Source: an uncultured Eubacteriales bacterium (GTDB lineage Bacteria; Bacillota; Clostridia; Lachnospirales; Lachnospiraceae). From it: a stretch of DNA of 64,000 nt. The notes under the pieces are model-generated. The model was given only the letters and a program-made list of their open reading frames with translations. It was not told the DNA's origin and made no database searches. The stretch spans positions 27,518 to 91,517 of the forward strand of contig ONHA01000006.1 of the NCBI GenBank assembly GCA_900317515.1, written 5' to 3'. Shown here piece by piece: positions 7,240 through 18,009 of the stretch (positions are counted from its first letter, which is position 1; the number at the start of each line of letters is the position of its first letter). Made by a program: the position numbers and the translations under genes.

Positions 7240-9261
7240 ATGGCTGTTGTAGAAATGCAGAAGATCTCTCTTGCGGCTTTAAAGACGAAGCGCAAGGCGA
7301 TCCTCGAAAAGCTTCAGATGCTCGGCATCATGCAGATGGAGGTGGACTCCATCGATGACGAAGAGCTCATGAAGATGGACACGGCCGAGTCACGGGCAAC
7401 CTGGGACAAGCACGCGGAGCTTTGCGATCAGGCGGCTGCCATTCTGGACAAGTACGCACCCGAGAAGAAGGGCATGCTGGACAGTCTGAAGGGCAAGGAG
7501 CTGCTGACGATGGAAAATGCGCAGGAGGTCATCGAAAGACGCCACCCCTGCAACAAGATCGCAAGAAAGATCCTGCGTTACGAGAAGGAGATCTCGGACT
7601 GCAATGCGAACATTGCAAAGGACGAGAACCTGATCGAGTCGCTTGTTCCCTGGATGGCGCTGGACGTCCCGCTCTCCTTTGAGGGGACGAAGAAGACGGC
7701 AGCCTTTATCGGGACGCTGCCCGGTGTGCTCACGGAGGAGCAGATTCTCACAGGGCTTCGGGAGAAGGCACCGGAGCTTGCCGCGGTGGACGTGAAAGTC
7801 CTCTATACGGCGTCAGACTCGGTAAATGTTTTCATTTTATGCCTTAAGGAAGAAGCGGAGACCGTCGAGACGGCGCTCCGGGGTCTCGGATTCTCGAGAC
7901 CGCCGCAGCTCACGCTCGGAAAACCGGAAAGGGTTGCGGAGGAAGCCCGAAAAGATATCGAAGAGCAGAAAACCAAGATCGCCGGGGTGATCGAGCGGGT
8001 GAAGGTGAATGCCGGATCCCGGGAAGATTTCCACATCTTAGGCGACTACTACCGCACGAGAGCCGAAAAATACAGGCTTCTGGGGCAGATCCCCCAGTCG
8101 CAGAATGCATTTTTCTTAACCGGCTGGGTCCCGAAGGATGCCGCCGGGGCCGTCAAGAACCTGATGGAGAAGGATTACGGTGCGGTCTGCGAGTTCGAGG
8201 AGAAGAAGGAGGACGAAGTCGAGCCGACAGCCCTCCGGAACAACAAATTCTCATCCGTCTATGAGCCGATCGTGGCATCCTACGGACTGCCGCAGCACGG
8301 GAAGGTCGATCCGACGACGATCATGTCATTTTTCTACATGTTCTTCTTCGGCATGATGCTCTCGGACGCCGGCTACGGTATCGTGATGGTGATCGGAACC
8401 GCGATCGTCCTCAAAAAATACCCGCGGATGGGCGAAGGGATCAAGAAGATGCTCACGATGTTCTTCTGGTGCGGCATCTCGACGACCTTCTGGGGCTTCA
8501 TGTACGGCGGCTTCTTCGGCGATGTGATCGACGTGGTCGCGACGACCTTCCTCGGCTACACGGGACCGACTCCGATCCTGAAGCCGATCTGGTTCAACCC
8601 GCTCGATGCGCCGATGAAACTCCTGGTCTACTGCATGCTTTTCGGTCTCATCCACCTCTTCGTGGGTCTCGGAATCAAGGGCTACCAGTACCTTAAGGAA
8701 GGCGACGTGGTCGGATTCGTCTCCGACATCATCGCGTGGTACGCGCTCCTCATCGGGCTCATCCTGATCCTGCTGCCGACCGACCTCTTCGGGAACATCG
8801 CTCAGATGCATTTTGAGTTCCCGGCGGCGGTGAACATGCTCGCAAAGGTTCTCGCGGCGGGCGGCGCGATCGTCATTCTCCTGATGTCCGGCAGGTCCAA
8901 CAAGAACTGGGGCCTCCGCATCGCGCTCGGCGCCTACGACATCTACGGCATCACGAGCTGGCTCTCCGACGTGCTCTCGTACTCGAGACTGCTGGCTCTG
9001 GGCCTTGCGACGGGCGTTATCGCTCAGGTCATCAACACGATGGCGGCGATGGTGGCGAAGAACCTCGGGATCGTGGGGATCGTCATTTTCATCATTATCT
9101 TTATCGTGGGTTCGATCCTGAACCTGGCGATCAATCTCTTGGGTGCCTACGTGCACACGAACCGACTTCAGTACGTCGAGTTCTTCGGTAAGTTCTATGA
9201 CGCGGGGGGCGAGCCCTTTGTGCCATTTGAAACTAAAACAAAATATGTTGAAATTAAATAG
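7240..9261 (+). CDS. ntpI: V-type ATPase subunit I (membrane stator subunit a)
   Basis: A 673-residue subunit with an N-terminal cytoplasmic half (about 1-330, partly coiled coil) that anchors the peripheral stalks and a C-terminal half with about seven or eight membrane helices (from MSFFYMFFFGMMLSDAGYG onward). The conserved arginine that works against the proteolipid carboxylate is visible in LSYSRLLALGLATG (Arg583). Length is normal for NtpI. GGAGG precedes the ATG, and the proteolipid gene follows 12 bases after the stop. Its two half-channels carry the translocated ion to the rotor. Confidence 0.95.
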   Translation: MAVVEMQKISLAALKTKRKAILEKLQMLGIMQMEVDSIDDEELMKMDTAESRATWDKHAELCDQAAAILDKYAPEKKGMLDSLKGKELLTMENAQEVIERRHPCNKIARKILRYEKEISDCNANIAKDENLIESLVPWMALDVPLSFEGTKKTAAFIGTLPGVLTEEQILTGLREKAPELAAVDVKVLYTASDSVNVFILCLKEEAETVETALRGLGFSRPPQLTLGKPERVAEEARKDIEEQKTKIAGVIERVKVNAGSREDFHILGDYYRTRAEKYRLLGQIPQSQNAFFLTGWVPKDAAGAVKNLMEKDYGAVCEFEEKKEDEVEPTALRNNKFSSVYEPIVASYGLPQHGKVDPTTIMSFFYMFFFGMMLSDAGYGIVMVIGTAIVLKKYPRMGEGIKKMLTMFFWCGISTTFWGFMYGGFFGDVIDVVATTFLGYTGPTPILKPIWFNPLDAPMKLLVYCMLFGLIHLFVGLGIKGYQYLKEGDVVGFVSDIIAWYALLIGLILILLPTDLFGNIAQMHFEFPAAVNMLAKVLAAGGAIVILLMSGRSNKNWGLRIALGAYDIYGITSWLSDVLSYSRLLALGLATGVIAQVINTMAAMVAKNLGIVGIVIFIIIFIVGSILNLAINLLGAYVHTNRLQYVEFFGKFYDAGGEPFVPFETKTKYVEIK

Positions 9262-9750
<489 letters not shown>

Positions 9751-9765
9751 GCAGGGAGGGAAATC

Positions 9766-10359
9766 ATGGCAGGAATTGAAACCATTACCGGCCGGATCCT
9801 TGAGGAAGCGAAGAAAGAAGCGGACAGGGTCGTAAGCGCTGCCAACGGCAAGGCACTCGACATCGCGGTCGCCGCGGGTGATGAGATCCGCAAGGCGAAG
9901 GCGGAAAATGAAGAGCGCATCGCCCGCGACAAAAAGACCTACGAGGCCCGCACGCTCTCATCCTGCGATATCCTGAAGAAGAAGGCGATCCTTTTCGCCA
10001 AGCAGGAGATCATCGAAGCGGTCCTTGCCAAGGCTCTTGACACGCTGAAAGGGCAGGATAAGGGGGCTTATTTTGATATGATGCTCGGCATCATCAAAAA
10101 GGCCGTCCGCCCGGAGGCGGGTGTGATCGCATTCGCGCCCGGCGACCTTGAGCGTCTGCCCGCGGATTTCGCAGCGAAGGCCGCGGCGATCGCCAAAGAG
10201 GCCGGCGGAACGCTTACCGTCCAGGATGAACCGGCGAAGATTGAAAACGGATGCATCCTCATCTACGGCGGCATCGAGGAGAATTGTTCTCTCTCCGCCA
10301 TATTTGAGGCAAATAAAGACCGAATGCAGGACGCAGCAGCAAAGGTCCTGTTTTCCTGA
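9766..10359 (+). CDS. ntpE: V-type ATPase subunit E
   Basis: A 197-residue stalk subunit: the N-terminal 100 residues are a charged helix (GRILEEAKKEADRVVSAANG), and the C-terminal half is a compact alpha/beta head that binds the top of the catalytic domain (CILIYGGIEENCSLSAIFEA). It forms the peripheral stators with the H/G-type subunit encoded by the first gene of the operon. GGAGGGAAATC lies before the ATG, 15 bases after the proteolipid gene. Order and size fit the standard archaeal/Firmicutes V-ATPase cluster. Confidence 0.92.
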   Translation: MAGIETITGRILEEAKKEADRVVSAANGKALDIAVAAGDEIRKAKAENEERIARDKKTYEARTLSSCDILKKKAILFAKQEIIEAVLAKALDTLKGQDKGAYFDMMLGIIKKAVRPEAGVIAFAPGDLERLPADFAAKAAAIAKEAGGTLTVQDEPAKIENGCILIYGGIEENCSLSAIFEANKDRMQDAAAKVLFS

Positions 10360-10377
10360 TAACCTAAGGAGCAGCAA

Positions 10378-11352
10378 ATGGCATCAGATTGGAGTTATAC
10401 CTATGCGGTGGCCCGTATCCGCGTTCTTGAGACGAGACTTCTCTCGAACAATGACGTGAATACGATGGCCGCGCAAAAAAGTGCGGATGCCGTCGTGACT
10501 TTCCTGAAGGACAAAGGGTGGGGCGACGCCACGGACGGAAACGATCCGGAGAAGATCCTCATGATCGAGGAGCAGAAGATCTGGTCGATCATGAAGGAGC
10601 TCGGGGTTGATTTTTCCGTGTTCGACGTTCTCTCGCTCCCAAATATCTATCACAACCTGAAAGCTGCCATCAAGGAAGTGTGCACCAGCATAAGCAACGA
10701 TAAAGCCTTCATGAGCGACGATGTATTCGGACGCGCGCAGATGGTGAAGATCGTGACGGAGAAGAACTGGTCCGCGCTCCCGGATCATATGCGGGCAGCG
10801 GCAGCGGAGGCCCTTGAGACCATGCTGCACACCCGCGACGCGCAGCTCGCGGATACCATCGTGGACCGCGCCTGCCTGGACGCCATCGAGGCAGCCGGCA
10901 AGGCAAGTCCGGACAAGGTGATTCAGGACTACGCGAAGTCCCAGGTGGCTGTGACGGATATCAAGATCGCGGCTCGCTCCGCGAAGACGAAGAAAAGTCT
11001 GGATTTTCTGCACAGGGCGCTTGCGCCGTGCTCTTCATTTGACGTGAGGACGCTGGCACAGGCCGCATTCCAGGGGGTGGATTCCCTGCTGGACTACCTC
11101 TCCTCTTCCGGTTTTGCGGAAGCGGCCGAGGCACTTAAAAAATCACCGTCGGCATTCGAGCGCTGGTGCGACAACCGCGTGATCGAGACGATCAAACCTC
11201 AGAAATACGAGGTCTGCACGGTCGGTCCGCTGGTCGCCTACGTCCTCGCGCGTCAGAATGAGATCAAGACGGCACGCATCGTGATCACCGGCAAGGCCAA
11301 CGACCTTTCCGAGGAGGCGATACGGGAAAGAACGAGGGAAATGTATGTCTAA
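10378..11352 (+). CDS. ntpC: V-type ATPase subunit C
   Basis: A 324-residue, mostly helical protein of the V-type subunit C/d family, the socket that joins the central rotor stalk to the proteolipid ring. Recognised from its N-terminal YTYAVARIRVLETRLL, the repeated helical layout, and the C-terminal EAIRERTREMYV typical of the family, as well as its position between E and F. The stop overlaps the start of subunit F by 8 bases, indicating translational coupling. The AAGGAGCAGCAA ribosome site precedes the ATG. Confidence 0.92.
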   Translation: MASDWSYTYAVARIRVLETRLLSNNDVNTMAAQKSADAVVTFLKDKGWGDATDGNDPEKILMIEEQKIWSIMKELGVDFSVFDVLSLPNIYHNLKAAIKEVCTSISNDKAFMSDDVFGRAQMVKIVTEKNWSALPDHMRAAAAEALETMLHTRDAQLADTIVDRACLDAIEAAGKASPDKVIQDYAKSQVAVTDIKIAARSAKTKKSLDFLHRALAPCSSFDVRTLAQAAFQGVDSLLDYLSSSGFAEAAEALKKSPSAFERWCDNRVIETIKPQKYEVCTVGPLVAYVLARQNEIKTARIVITGKANDLSEEAIRERTREMYV

Positions 11353-11671
11353 GATAGCAGTCATGGGAGATTATGACAGCATCTACGGCTTCGCGGCACT
11401 CGGGCTTGACACCTACCCGGTGGAGACGAAGGAGGAGGGCACTCAGCTCTTAAAGCGTCTCGCCGAGAACGGCTACGGGATTATTTATATGACCGAAAAG
11501 CTCGGGGATACCCTGAAGACCGCAAGAGAGGAATACATGGGCCGGATCTCTCCGGCAATCATTCTCATCCCCGGCGTTTCCGGAAATACAGGCGAAGGCG
11601 TCAAAGGTGTGAAGGGAAGCGTCGAGCAGGCGGTCGGTTCCGACATCCTGTTCGGGGAAGATAAGCAGTAA
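11345..11671 (+). CDS. ntpG: V-type ATPase subunit F
   Basis: A 108-residue protein with the small Rossmann-like fold of subunit F, part of the central rotor stalk with subunit D. MSKIAVMGDYDSIYGFAALG is the family N-terminus, and ILIPGVSG lies in the conserved C-terminal strand. It begins inside the end of the subunit C gene (8-base overlap), so its ribosome site (GGGAAAT region) is within that gene. The 42-base gap to subunit A contains nothing but that gene's ribosome site. In the Enterococcus nomenclature this position corresponds to NtpG. Confidence 0.9.
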   Translation: MSKIAVMGDYDSIYGFAALGLDTYPVETKEEGTQLLKRLAENGYGIIYMTEKLGDTLKTAREEYMGRISPAIILIPGVSGNTGEGVKGVKGSVEQAVGSDILFGEDKQ

Positions 11672-11713
11672 ATATATAAAACATTTTGATGTTGATATGC
11701 GAGGAGATATAAA

Positions 11714-13483
11714 TTGAGCACAGGCACGATTAAAAAAGTAGCAGGTCCTCTGGTTATCGCCAGCGGAATGCGCGATGCGAACATGTTCGACGTCGTCCGT
11801 GTCAGCCGCCAGCGTCTGATCGGCGAGATCATCGAGATGCACGGGGATGAGGCTTCCATACAGGTCTATGAGGAGACCTCCGGCCTCGGCCCCGGCGAGC
11901 CGGTTGAGTCCACCAATGCTCCGCTGTCCGTGGAACTTGGCCCGGGCCTCATCAGCTCCATCTACGACGGCATCCAGCGTCCGCTGAACAAGATCATGGA
12001 GAAGACCGGAACAAATAACTTAAGCCGCGGCGTCGAAGTCGAGGCTCTTGACCGGAACGCAAAGTGGGATTTCGTCCCCTGCGTCGCCGTCGGTGACGAG
12101 GTTGAGGCCGGCGATATCGTCGGTACCGTCGTCGAGACGCCGGTCGTTACCCAGAAGATCATGGTTCCCTACGGTGTTTCCGGCAAGATCAAGGAAATCA
12201 AAGCCGGCGAATTCACCGTTGCCGACCCGGTCTACACGATCGAAACGAAGGATGGCGACAGGGAATTCACCATGATGCAGAAGTGGCCGGTCCGCCGCGG
12301 ACGCCCCTACAAGGAGAAGATCCCGCCGGTCAAGCCGCTCATCACGGGCCAGCGCGTCATCGACGCGTTCTTCCCGATCGCCAAGGGCGGTGTCGCAGCC
12401 ATCCCGGGTCCGTTCGGCTCCGGCAAGACCGTCACGCAGCACCAGCTCGCGAAGTGGTCCGAGGCTGACATCGTCGTCTACATCGGCTGCGGCGAGCGCG
12501 GCAACGAGATGACCGACGTTTTGAACGAGTTCCCGGAACTGATCGACCCGCGTACCGGCGAGTCCCTGATGAAGAGAACCGTCCTTATCGCCAACACATC
12601 CGACATGCCGGTTGCGGCCCGTGAGGCCTCCATCTACACCGGCATCACGATCGCCGAATATTTCCGCGACATGGGTTACTCCGTCGCTCTGATGGCCGAC
12701 TCGACCTCCCGCTGGGCGGAAGCGCTCCGTGAGATGTCCGGCCGACTCGAGGAGATGCCCGGTGAAGAAGGCTACCCGGCTTACCTGGGTTCCCGTCTTG
12801 CCCAGTTCTACGAGCGCGCGGGTCATGTCATTTCCCTCGGCAAGGAAGGCCGTGACGGCCAGCTGTCCGCCATCGGCGCGGTCTCGCCACCGGGCGGTGA
12901 CATTTCCGAGCCGGTCTCCCAGGCAACCCTTCGTATCGTCAAGGTCTTCTGGGGCCTCGATGCGGACCTTGCCCACCAGAGACATTTCCCGGCGATCAAC
13001 TGGCTGACATCCTACAGCCTCTATCTCGACTCCATGGGCCCGTGGTTTGACCAGAACGTCGCTCCGGACTGGATGGCAACCCGCCAGAAGCTGATGAGCC
13101 TGCTGCAGGACGAGGCTTCCTTAAATGAAATCGTCAAGATGGTCGGTATGGACGCCCTTTCACCGTCCGACCGCCTGAAGATGGAAGCGGCCCGCTCCAT
13201 CCGTGAGGACTTCCTGCACCAGAACTCCTTCGACGAGATCGACACCTACACGTCGCTCCAGAAGCAGTACTACATGATGAAGCTCGTCTATGCATTCTAC
13301 GAGCAGGGCGCCAAGGCGCTCGCCCAGGGAGCAAAGATCGGCGACCTCATCAAGATGGAAGTCCGCGAGAGAATCGGCCGTTACAAATACACGCCCGAGG
13401 CAAACATCGATGCAGAATACAAAAAGATCGGCGAGGAGCTCGCATCCGAGATCGCAGCGCAGATCGGAAAGGAGGACCGGTAA
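11714..13483 (+). CDS. ntpA: V-type ATPase catalytic subunit A
   Basis: A 589-residue catalytic subunit. The P-loop [14 protein letters not shown] lies near residue 232; the Walker B region is in [20 protein letters not shown] and the later [20 protein letters not shown]; the long non-homologous insert that distinguishes A from F-type beta subunits spans about residues 115-185. The start is TTG at 11714 after GAGGAGATATAAA; no better ATG exists in frame. It alternates with subunit B in the A3B3 head. The next gene begins immediately after its stop codon. Confidence 0.97.
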   Translation: MSTGTIKKVAGPLVIASGMRDANMFDVVRVSRQRLIGEIIEMHGDEASIQVYEETSGLGPGEPVESTNAPLSVELGPGLISSIYDGIQRPLNKIMEKTGTNNLSRGVEVEALDRNAKWDFVPCVAVGDEVEAGDIVGTVVETPVVTQKIMVPYGVSGKIKEIKAGEFTVADPVYTIETKDGDREFTMMQKWPVRRGRPYKEKIPPVKPLITGQRVIDAFFPIAKGGVAAIPGPFGSGKTVTQHQLAKWSEADIVVYIGCGERGNEMTDVLNEFPELIDPRTGESLMKRTVLIANTSDMPVAAREASIYTGITIAEYFRDMGYSVALMADSTSRWAEALREMSGRLEEMPGEEGYPAYLGSRLAQFYERAGHVISLGKEGRDGQLSAIGAVSPPGGDISEPVSQATLRIVKVFWGLDADLAHQRHFPAINWLTSYSLYLDSMGPWFDQNVAPDWMATRQKLMSLLQDEASLNEIVKMVGMDALSPSDRLKMEAARSIREDFLHQNSFDEIDTYTSLQKQYYMMKLVYAFYEQGAKALAQGAKIGDLIKMEVRERIGRYKYTPEANIDAEYKKIGEELASEIAAQIGKEDR

Positions 13484-14854
13484 ATGCCTAAGGAATATCG
13501 CACCATACAGGAGGTCGCCGGACCTCTGATGCTCGTAAAGAGCGTAGAAGGCGTCAAGTATGACGAGCTCGGCGAGATCGAGCTTGCGAACGGCGAGACC
13601 CGCCGCTGCAAGGTCCTCGAGATCAACGGCTCCAATGCCCTGGTACAGCTCTATGAGGCTTCCACCGGCATCAACCTTTCCAACAGCAAGGTCCGCTTCC
13701 TCGGCCACTCCCTTGAACTGGGAGTCTCCGGCGACATGCTCGGCCGTGTCTTCAACGGCATGGGCAAGACCATCGACAACGGTCCGGAGATCCTTCCGGA
13801 GGAAAGACGCGACATCAACGGCCTGCCGATGAACCCGGCAGCCCGCGCGTATCCGTCCGAGTTCATCCAGACCGGCGTTTCCGCCATCGACGGACTGAAC
13901 ACGCTGGTCCGCGGCCAGAAGCTCCCGATCTTCTCGGCTTCCGGTCTTCCGCACGCCAACCTGGCTGCCCAGATCGCCCGCCAGGCGAAGGTTATCGGCT
14001 CCGACGAGCCGTTCGCGGTCGTCTTTGCCGCGATGGGCATCACGTTTGAAGAGGCCAACTTCTTCATTCAGTCCTTCCGCGAGACAGGCGCGATCGACCG
14101 TACGGTCCTCTTCATCAACCTGGCCAACGACCCGGCCGTCGAGCGTATTTCCACGCCGCGTATGGCGCTGACCGCCGCCGAGTACCTGGCATTTGAGAAG
14201 GACATGCACGTTCTGGTCATCCTGACCGATATCACGAACTATGCGGACGCGCTGCGTGAGATCTCCGCAGCCCGCAAGGAGGTTCCGGGACGCCGCGGTT
14301 ATCCGGGCTACATGTACACCGACCTTGCTCAGATGTACGAAAGAGCAGGACGCCAGAGAGGCAAGAAGGGCTCCATCACGATGATCCCGATCCTCTCTAT
14401 GCCGGAAGACGACATCACGCATCCGATCCCGGACCTTACCGGTTACATCACCGAGGGCCAGATCATCCTTTCCCGTGAGCTTTACCGGAAAGGCCTGACT
14501 CCGCCGATCGACGTTCTTCCGTCCCTGTCCCGTCTTAAGGACAAGGGTATCGGCAAGGGCAAGACCCGTGAGGACCATGCGGCGACGATGAACCAGCTCT
14601 TTGCAGCGTACTCCCGCGGCAAGGACGCCAAGGAACTCATGGTCATCCTGGGTGAGGCCGCTCTCTCCGAGACCGACCTTATCTACGCGAAGTTCGCGGA
14701 TGAGTTTGAAGCGAAATACATCAATCAGGGCAACTTCACCGACAGAACGATCGAGGAAACCCTTGAGATCGGCTGGGATCTTCTCCGCATCCTGCCGCGT
14801 TCCGAGCTGAAACGTATTAACGACCAGATGCTGGACAAGTACTACGAGAAATAA
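13484..14854 (+). CDS. ntpB: V-type ATPase regulatory subunit B
   Basis: A 456-residue B subunit, the partner of A in the hexameric head. As expected it lacks a Walker A lysine loop but has family signatures [39 protein letters not shown] and [20 protein letters not shown], the last containing residues at the A/B nucleotide interface. The start ATG follows directly on the subunit A stop (GGTAAATG), with the ribosome site GGAAAGGAGG inside the preceding gene. Usual length. Confidence 0.97.
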   Translation: MPKEYRTIQEVAGPLMLVKSVEGVKYDELGEIELANGETRRCKVLEINGSNALVQLYEASTGINLSNSKVRFLGHSLELGVSGDMLGRVFNGMGKTIDNGPEILPEERRDINGLPMNPAARAYPSEFIQTGVSAIDGLNTLVRGQKLPIFSASGLPHANLAAQIARQAKVIGSDEPFAVVFAAMGITFEEANFFIQSFRETGAIDRTVLFINLANDPAVERISTPRMALTAAEYLAFEKDMHVLVILTDITNYADALREISAARKEVPGRRGYPGYMYTDLAQMYERAGRQRGKKGSITMIPILSMPEDDITHPIPDLTGYITEGQIILSRELYRKGLTPPIDVLPSLSRLKDKGIGKGKTREDHAATMNQLFAAYSRGKDAKELMVILGEAALSETDLIYAKFADEFEAKYINQGNFTDRTIEETLEIGWDLLRILPRSELKRINDQMLDKYYEK

Positions 14855-14876
14855 ATCAGCGGAAAGGAGCGCATAA

Positions 14877-15542
14877 ATGGCAGCTACACAGGTAAATCCT
14901 ACCCGAATGGAGCTGACCCGGCTCAAGAAAAAGCTGGTCACGGCGATCAAGGGACACCGCCTGCTGAAAGACAAGCGGGATGAGCTCATGCGAGAGTTCC
15001 TTGATCTGGTCCGTGAGAACATGGAGCTCCGGCTCCGCGTCGAAGAGGGGATAAAGAGCGCGAACACCAATTTCGTCATCGCGAAAGCGGGCATGTCGGA
15101 GGAGATCCTCCACGCGGCGCTCATGGCTCCGAAACAGGAAGTCACGCTCATCGACAAGACGAAGAACGTCATGAGCGTCGATATTCCGGTCTACGAGTAT
15201 ACGACCAGGACGCCGGATCCGAATGATATCTACTCCTACGGCTTTGCATTTACGTCGAGCGATCTCGACGGGGCTGTAAAATCCCTGGCGGACATCCTTC
15301 CGGATATGCTCCGCCTTGCGGAGGTGGAAAAGTCCTGCCAGCTCATGGCTTCGGAGATCGAGAAGACCCGCCGCCGCGTTAACGCGCTGGAGCACGTTAT
15401 CATTCCGGAGACCCAGTCCGGGATCAAGTACATTACCATGAAGCTTGACGAAAACGAGCGGAGCACACAGATTCGGCTTATGAAAGTCAAAGACATGATG
15501 CTGGAGGAAGCCCACGGGTACAGTGAGAAACAGAATCATTAA
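14877..15542 (+). CDS. ntpD: V-type ATPase central-stalk subunit D
   Basis: A 221-residue protein with the two long antiparallel helices of the rotor shaft: NPTRMELTRLKKKLVTAIKG at the N-terminus and the C-terminal helix with RRRVNALEHVIIPETQSGIK. This is the functional counterpart of F-type gamma. It closes the nine-gene set H-I-K-E-C-F-A-B-D. GGAAAGGAGCGC precedes the ATG. Its last 20 bases overlap the start of the next gene, so the exopolysaccharide/sortase genes downstream may be partly transcribed from the ATPase promoter. Confidence 0.94.
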   Translation: MAATQVNPTRMELTRLKKKLVTAIKGHRLLKDKRDELMREFLDLVRENMELRLRVEEGIKSANTNFVIAKAGMSEEILHAALMAPKQEVTLIDKTKNVMSVDIPVYEYTTRTPDPNDIYSYGFAFTSSDLDGAVKSLADILPDMLRLAEVEKSCQLMASEIEKTRRRVNALEHVIIPETQSGIKYITMKLDENERSTQIRLMKVKDMMLEEAHGYSEKQNH

Positions 15543-17988
15543 CATAGCAGTACTCCTCGCGGTCTTTATCGCGGGAGTACTGTTCTTCGGAAAATTCATG
15601 AACAGTGAAGTGACAGAGAGTGCGTCGGATCTTTTGGATTCGACGCTTCCTGTCGTGTGTGTAAAGAACGAAAATTACCGGACAGGGCTCATGTACGGCT
15701 CTGCCGGATCGATGGATCCGATGCATGTCAGGGATGTTCTCATTCCCATGACGACCGAGCGGGAGATCACGCTCTCCGTGAAGCCGTTTGGAAATGAAAT
15801 AAACGCGGTCTCCTTTACCGTGGCGGCCCCGGATACCGGAGAAGTCATAGAGACGAGAAAAATCGTCAATTTCAAGGAGGACGGCGAGTGGGAGACGGCT
15901 TCATTTTCCTTAAATGAGCCGATCCTCATGAACCGCGAATATCCGATCACCTTTACGGTCTCGACCGGAAAGGGTGAGTTCAATTACTATGCGCGTCTTA
16001 CCATGCGCGAGGAGCTGATCCCGGACCGCTACCTGCAGTTTGTGGATTACTTCTATAAAAAATGCATTGAGTCGCCCGGCGCAACGGAGCTCTCCGCCTA
16101 TCTCGAGACGGACACGACCGTGACCAACACCTCTCTCGCCGAGACGGACATCACGTCCAGCGTCGCGCAGATCACCTTCGGGAATCTCGCACCGAAGCTT
16201 GTGCGGGAGGGCATCCCGACGATCCGGGAGATCAGCCCGGCAGCCTGCACGCTCACCAACGAGTACCTCATCTCCGCGGATTTCGACGGCACGGTGAAGT
16301 ATTACCGCGTCTCCGAGTTCTACAGGCTCCGCTACGGAACCAGCCGGATGATGCTGCTGAACTTTACGCGGACCATGGAGCAGGTATTTGACGGCTCCGA
16401 CGGCTCCATCACGGCCGACGGGATCATGCTCGGAGTGGTGCCGAGAGGCGTCGAGTTCTCCCAGAGCCCGGACGGAAGCATCACGGTATTTACCGCCTGC
16501 GGAGCCCTGTGGGCCTACGATGAGGGGGAGAACACGCTCTCTCTGGTCTACGCGTCAAGCCGTGCGGGCGACGTGCCGGACGAGCGCGAGGACCACGACG
16601 ACTTTATCTACAGAGTCCAGCGGGTCACGGACGAGGGCAACATCGACTTTGCCGTCATCGGCTACATGAACCGCGGGACAAATGAAGGCCGCACGGGCAT
16701 CGCCGCCATGAAATACACTTCCGAGAGGAGATTCGTGGAGGAGACCGCCTTCATCGACGTGAACGTGGGCTTTGAGGAGCTCAAGGCGGACACCGACAAG
16801 CTCTTCTACCTCGCGAAGGACGGCAGAATCTTCGCCTATCTTGACAACACACTCTACCGCTTCGATCCCGCGGACGCTCAGATGAAAGCTGTGCTTACGG
16901 ACATTGTACCGGACTGCTTCGTCTCCTCGTCGACCGGAGCCATGTGCGCCTGGGCGGACTCGATGAGCCCGACGGCCGCGGACACGCTCACCGTGCTGGA
17001 CCTCGAGAGCGAGAAGAAACGCACTGTGACGGCGGAGGACGGCAAGCAGCTCAGGTGTGTCGGGTTCATCAACGAGGATTTCATTTACGGAATTGCTCTC
17101 TCGGAAGAGATCACCGCATATCCGTCCGAGGAGATCTTGTTCCCCATGCATGAGATCCGGATCGAGGCCTTCACCGGGGAGCGGATCAAGACCTACACGC
17201 CGGAGGGCATGCGGGTCGTCGGAACCAAGATCAAGGAGGGGCTCGTCGAGCTCACCCGCTTCTACAAGACGGAGAACGGCTGGGAGGCCGCTCCGGCGGA
17301 CAATATCATGAACAACCGCAAGTCCCAGACGACTGCGGAGGCCGCGTCCTCGACGGATTCCCGCACCGGAACGGCCGTGACGCTGACGCTGCCCAGCAAA
17401 CGGCGCAGTCTTTCGCCGATGATCGGAAGTTTTCGCATGAAATCACTGGACGGCGGGGCTAAGTTTACTGTACAATATACCTTTAACGGGTCACTGCCTT
17501 CCTATTACGTCTACGGCGGCGGAGAGCTTCTGGCCGTTCTGACTTCCCCGTCGGAGGCGACGCTTCTTGCGGATGAGCATGTCGGGACAGTGCTGGATTC
17601 CGAAGGCCGCTATATCTATGAGCGCGCAAACAGGAAGACCAAGACCGAGCTCGCAAATGAAGACATCCCGGAAGCGTTTCTTTCGGGAACATTCTCCGCG
17701 TCCCAGCTTCAGGCGGCGGTTCCGGAGGGCGTTCGTGTACTCAACCTGTCCGGGTGCTCGCTCGACATGGTGCTCTACGAGGTCTCCATGGGCCGGGCGG
17801 TCGCAGCCAGGATGGCGGACGGCACGGCGACGGTCATCGTCGGCTACGACGGCTACAATACGAAGCTCTACAATTTTGAGGATGGGTCCCACTATTATAT
17901 GGGTCTCAATGACAGCCGGGCTTCGTTTGAGGCGGGAGGAAATGTCTTTGTGACATACGTGGAGCCGCAGACGACCGTAAAACGGTGA
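15523..17988 (+). CDS. Membrane-anchored extracytoplasmic protein of unknown function
   Basis: An 821-residue protein with an N-terminal membrane anchor or signal (IINIAVLLAVFIAGVLFFGK, residues 5-24) and no other clear membrane helix, so the bulk should lie outside. The body alternates short hydrophobic strands and turns (for example PDGSITVFTACGALWAYDEG and KDGRIFAYLDNTLYRFDPAD), consistent with a beta-propeller-like fold, though no repeat signature is firm enough to name. The start is GTG at 15523, 13 bases after CTGGAGGAAG and inside the V-ATPase subunit D gene. Sortase B follows 21 bases downstream, so a role at the cell wall alongside sortase and LCP is likely. I do not recognise the family. 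Confidence 0.72.
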   Translation: MRNRIINIAVLLAVFIAGVLFFGKFMNSEVTESASDLLDSTLPVVCVKNENYRTGLMYGSAGSMDPMHVRDVLIPMTTEREITLSVKPFGNEINAVSFTVAAPDTGEVIETRKIVNFKEDGEWETASFSLNEPILMNREYPITFTVSTGKGEFNYYARLTMREELIPDRYLQFVDYFYKKCIESPGATELSAYLETDTTVTNTSLAETDITSSVAQITFGNLAPKLVREGIPTIREISPAACTLTNEYLISADFDGTVKYYRVSEFYRLRYGTSRMMLLNFTRTMEQVFDGSDGSITADGIMLGVVPRGVEFSQSPDGSITVFTACGALWAYDEGENTLSLVYASSRAGDVPDEREDHDDFIYRVQRVTDEGNIDFAVIGYMNRGTNEGRTGIAAMKYTSERRFVEETAFIDVNVGFEELKADTDKLFYLAKDGRIFAYLDNTLYRFDPADAQMKAVLTDIVPDCFVSSSTGAMCAWADSMSPTAADTLTVLDLESEKKRTVTAEDGKQLRCVGFINEDFIYGIALSEEITAYPSEEILFPMHEIRIEAFTGERIKTYTPEGMRVVGTKIKEGLVELTRFYKTENGWEAAPADNIMNNRKSQTTAEAASSTDSRTGTAVTLTLPSKRRSLSPMIGSFRMKSLDGGAKFTVQYTFNGSLPSYYVYGGGELLAVLTSPSEATLLADEHVGTVLDSEGRYIYERANRKTKTELANEDIPEAFLSGTFSASQLQAAVPEGVRVLNLSGCSLDMVLYEVSMGRAVAARMADGTATVIVGYDGYNTKLYNFEDGSHYYMGLNDSRASFEAGGNVFVTYVEPQTTVKR

Positions 17989-18009
17989 AATACAGCAGGA
18001 GTTTATTAT

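Noticed and set aside
13160-15172. A 670-codon open frame on the minus strand opposite V-ATPase subunits A, B and D
   Set aside because: Mirror image of highly biased GC-rich coding genes; no ribosome site or family similarity, and the opposite strand has unmistakable ATPase subunits.
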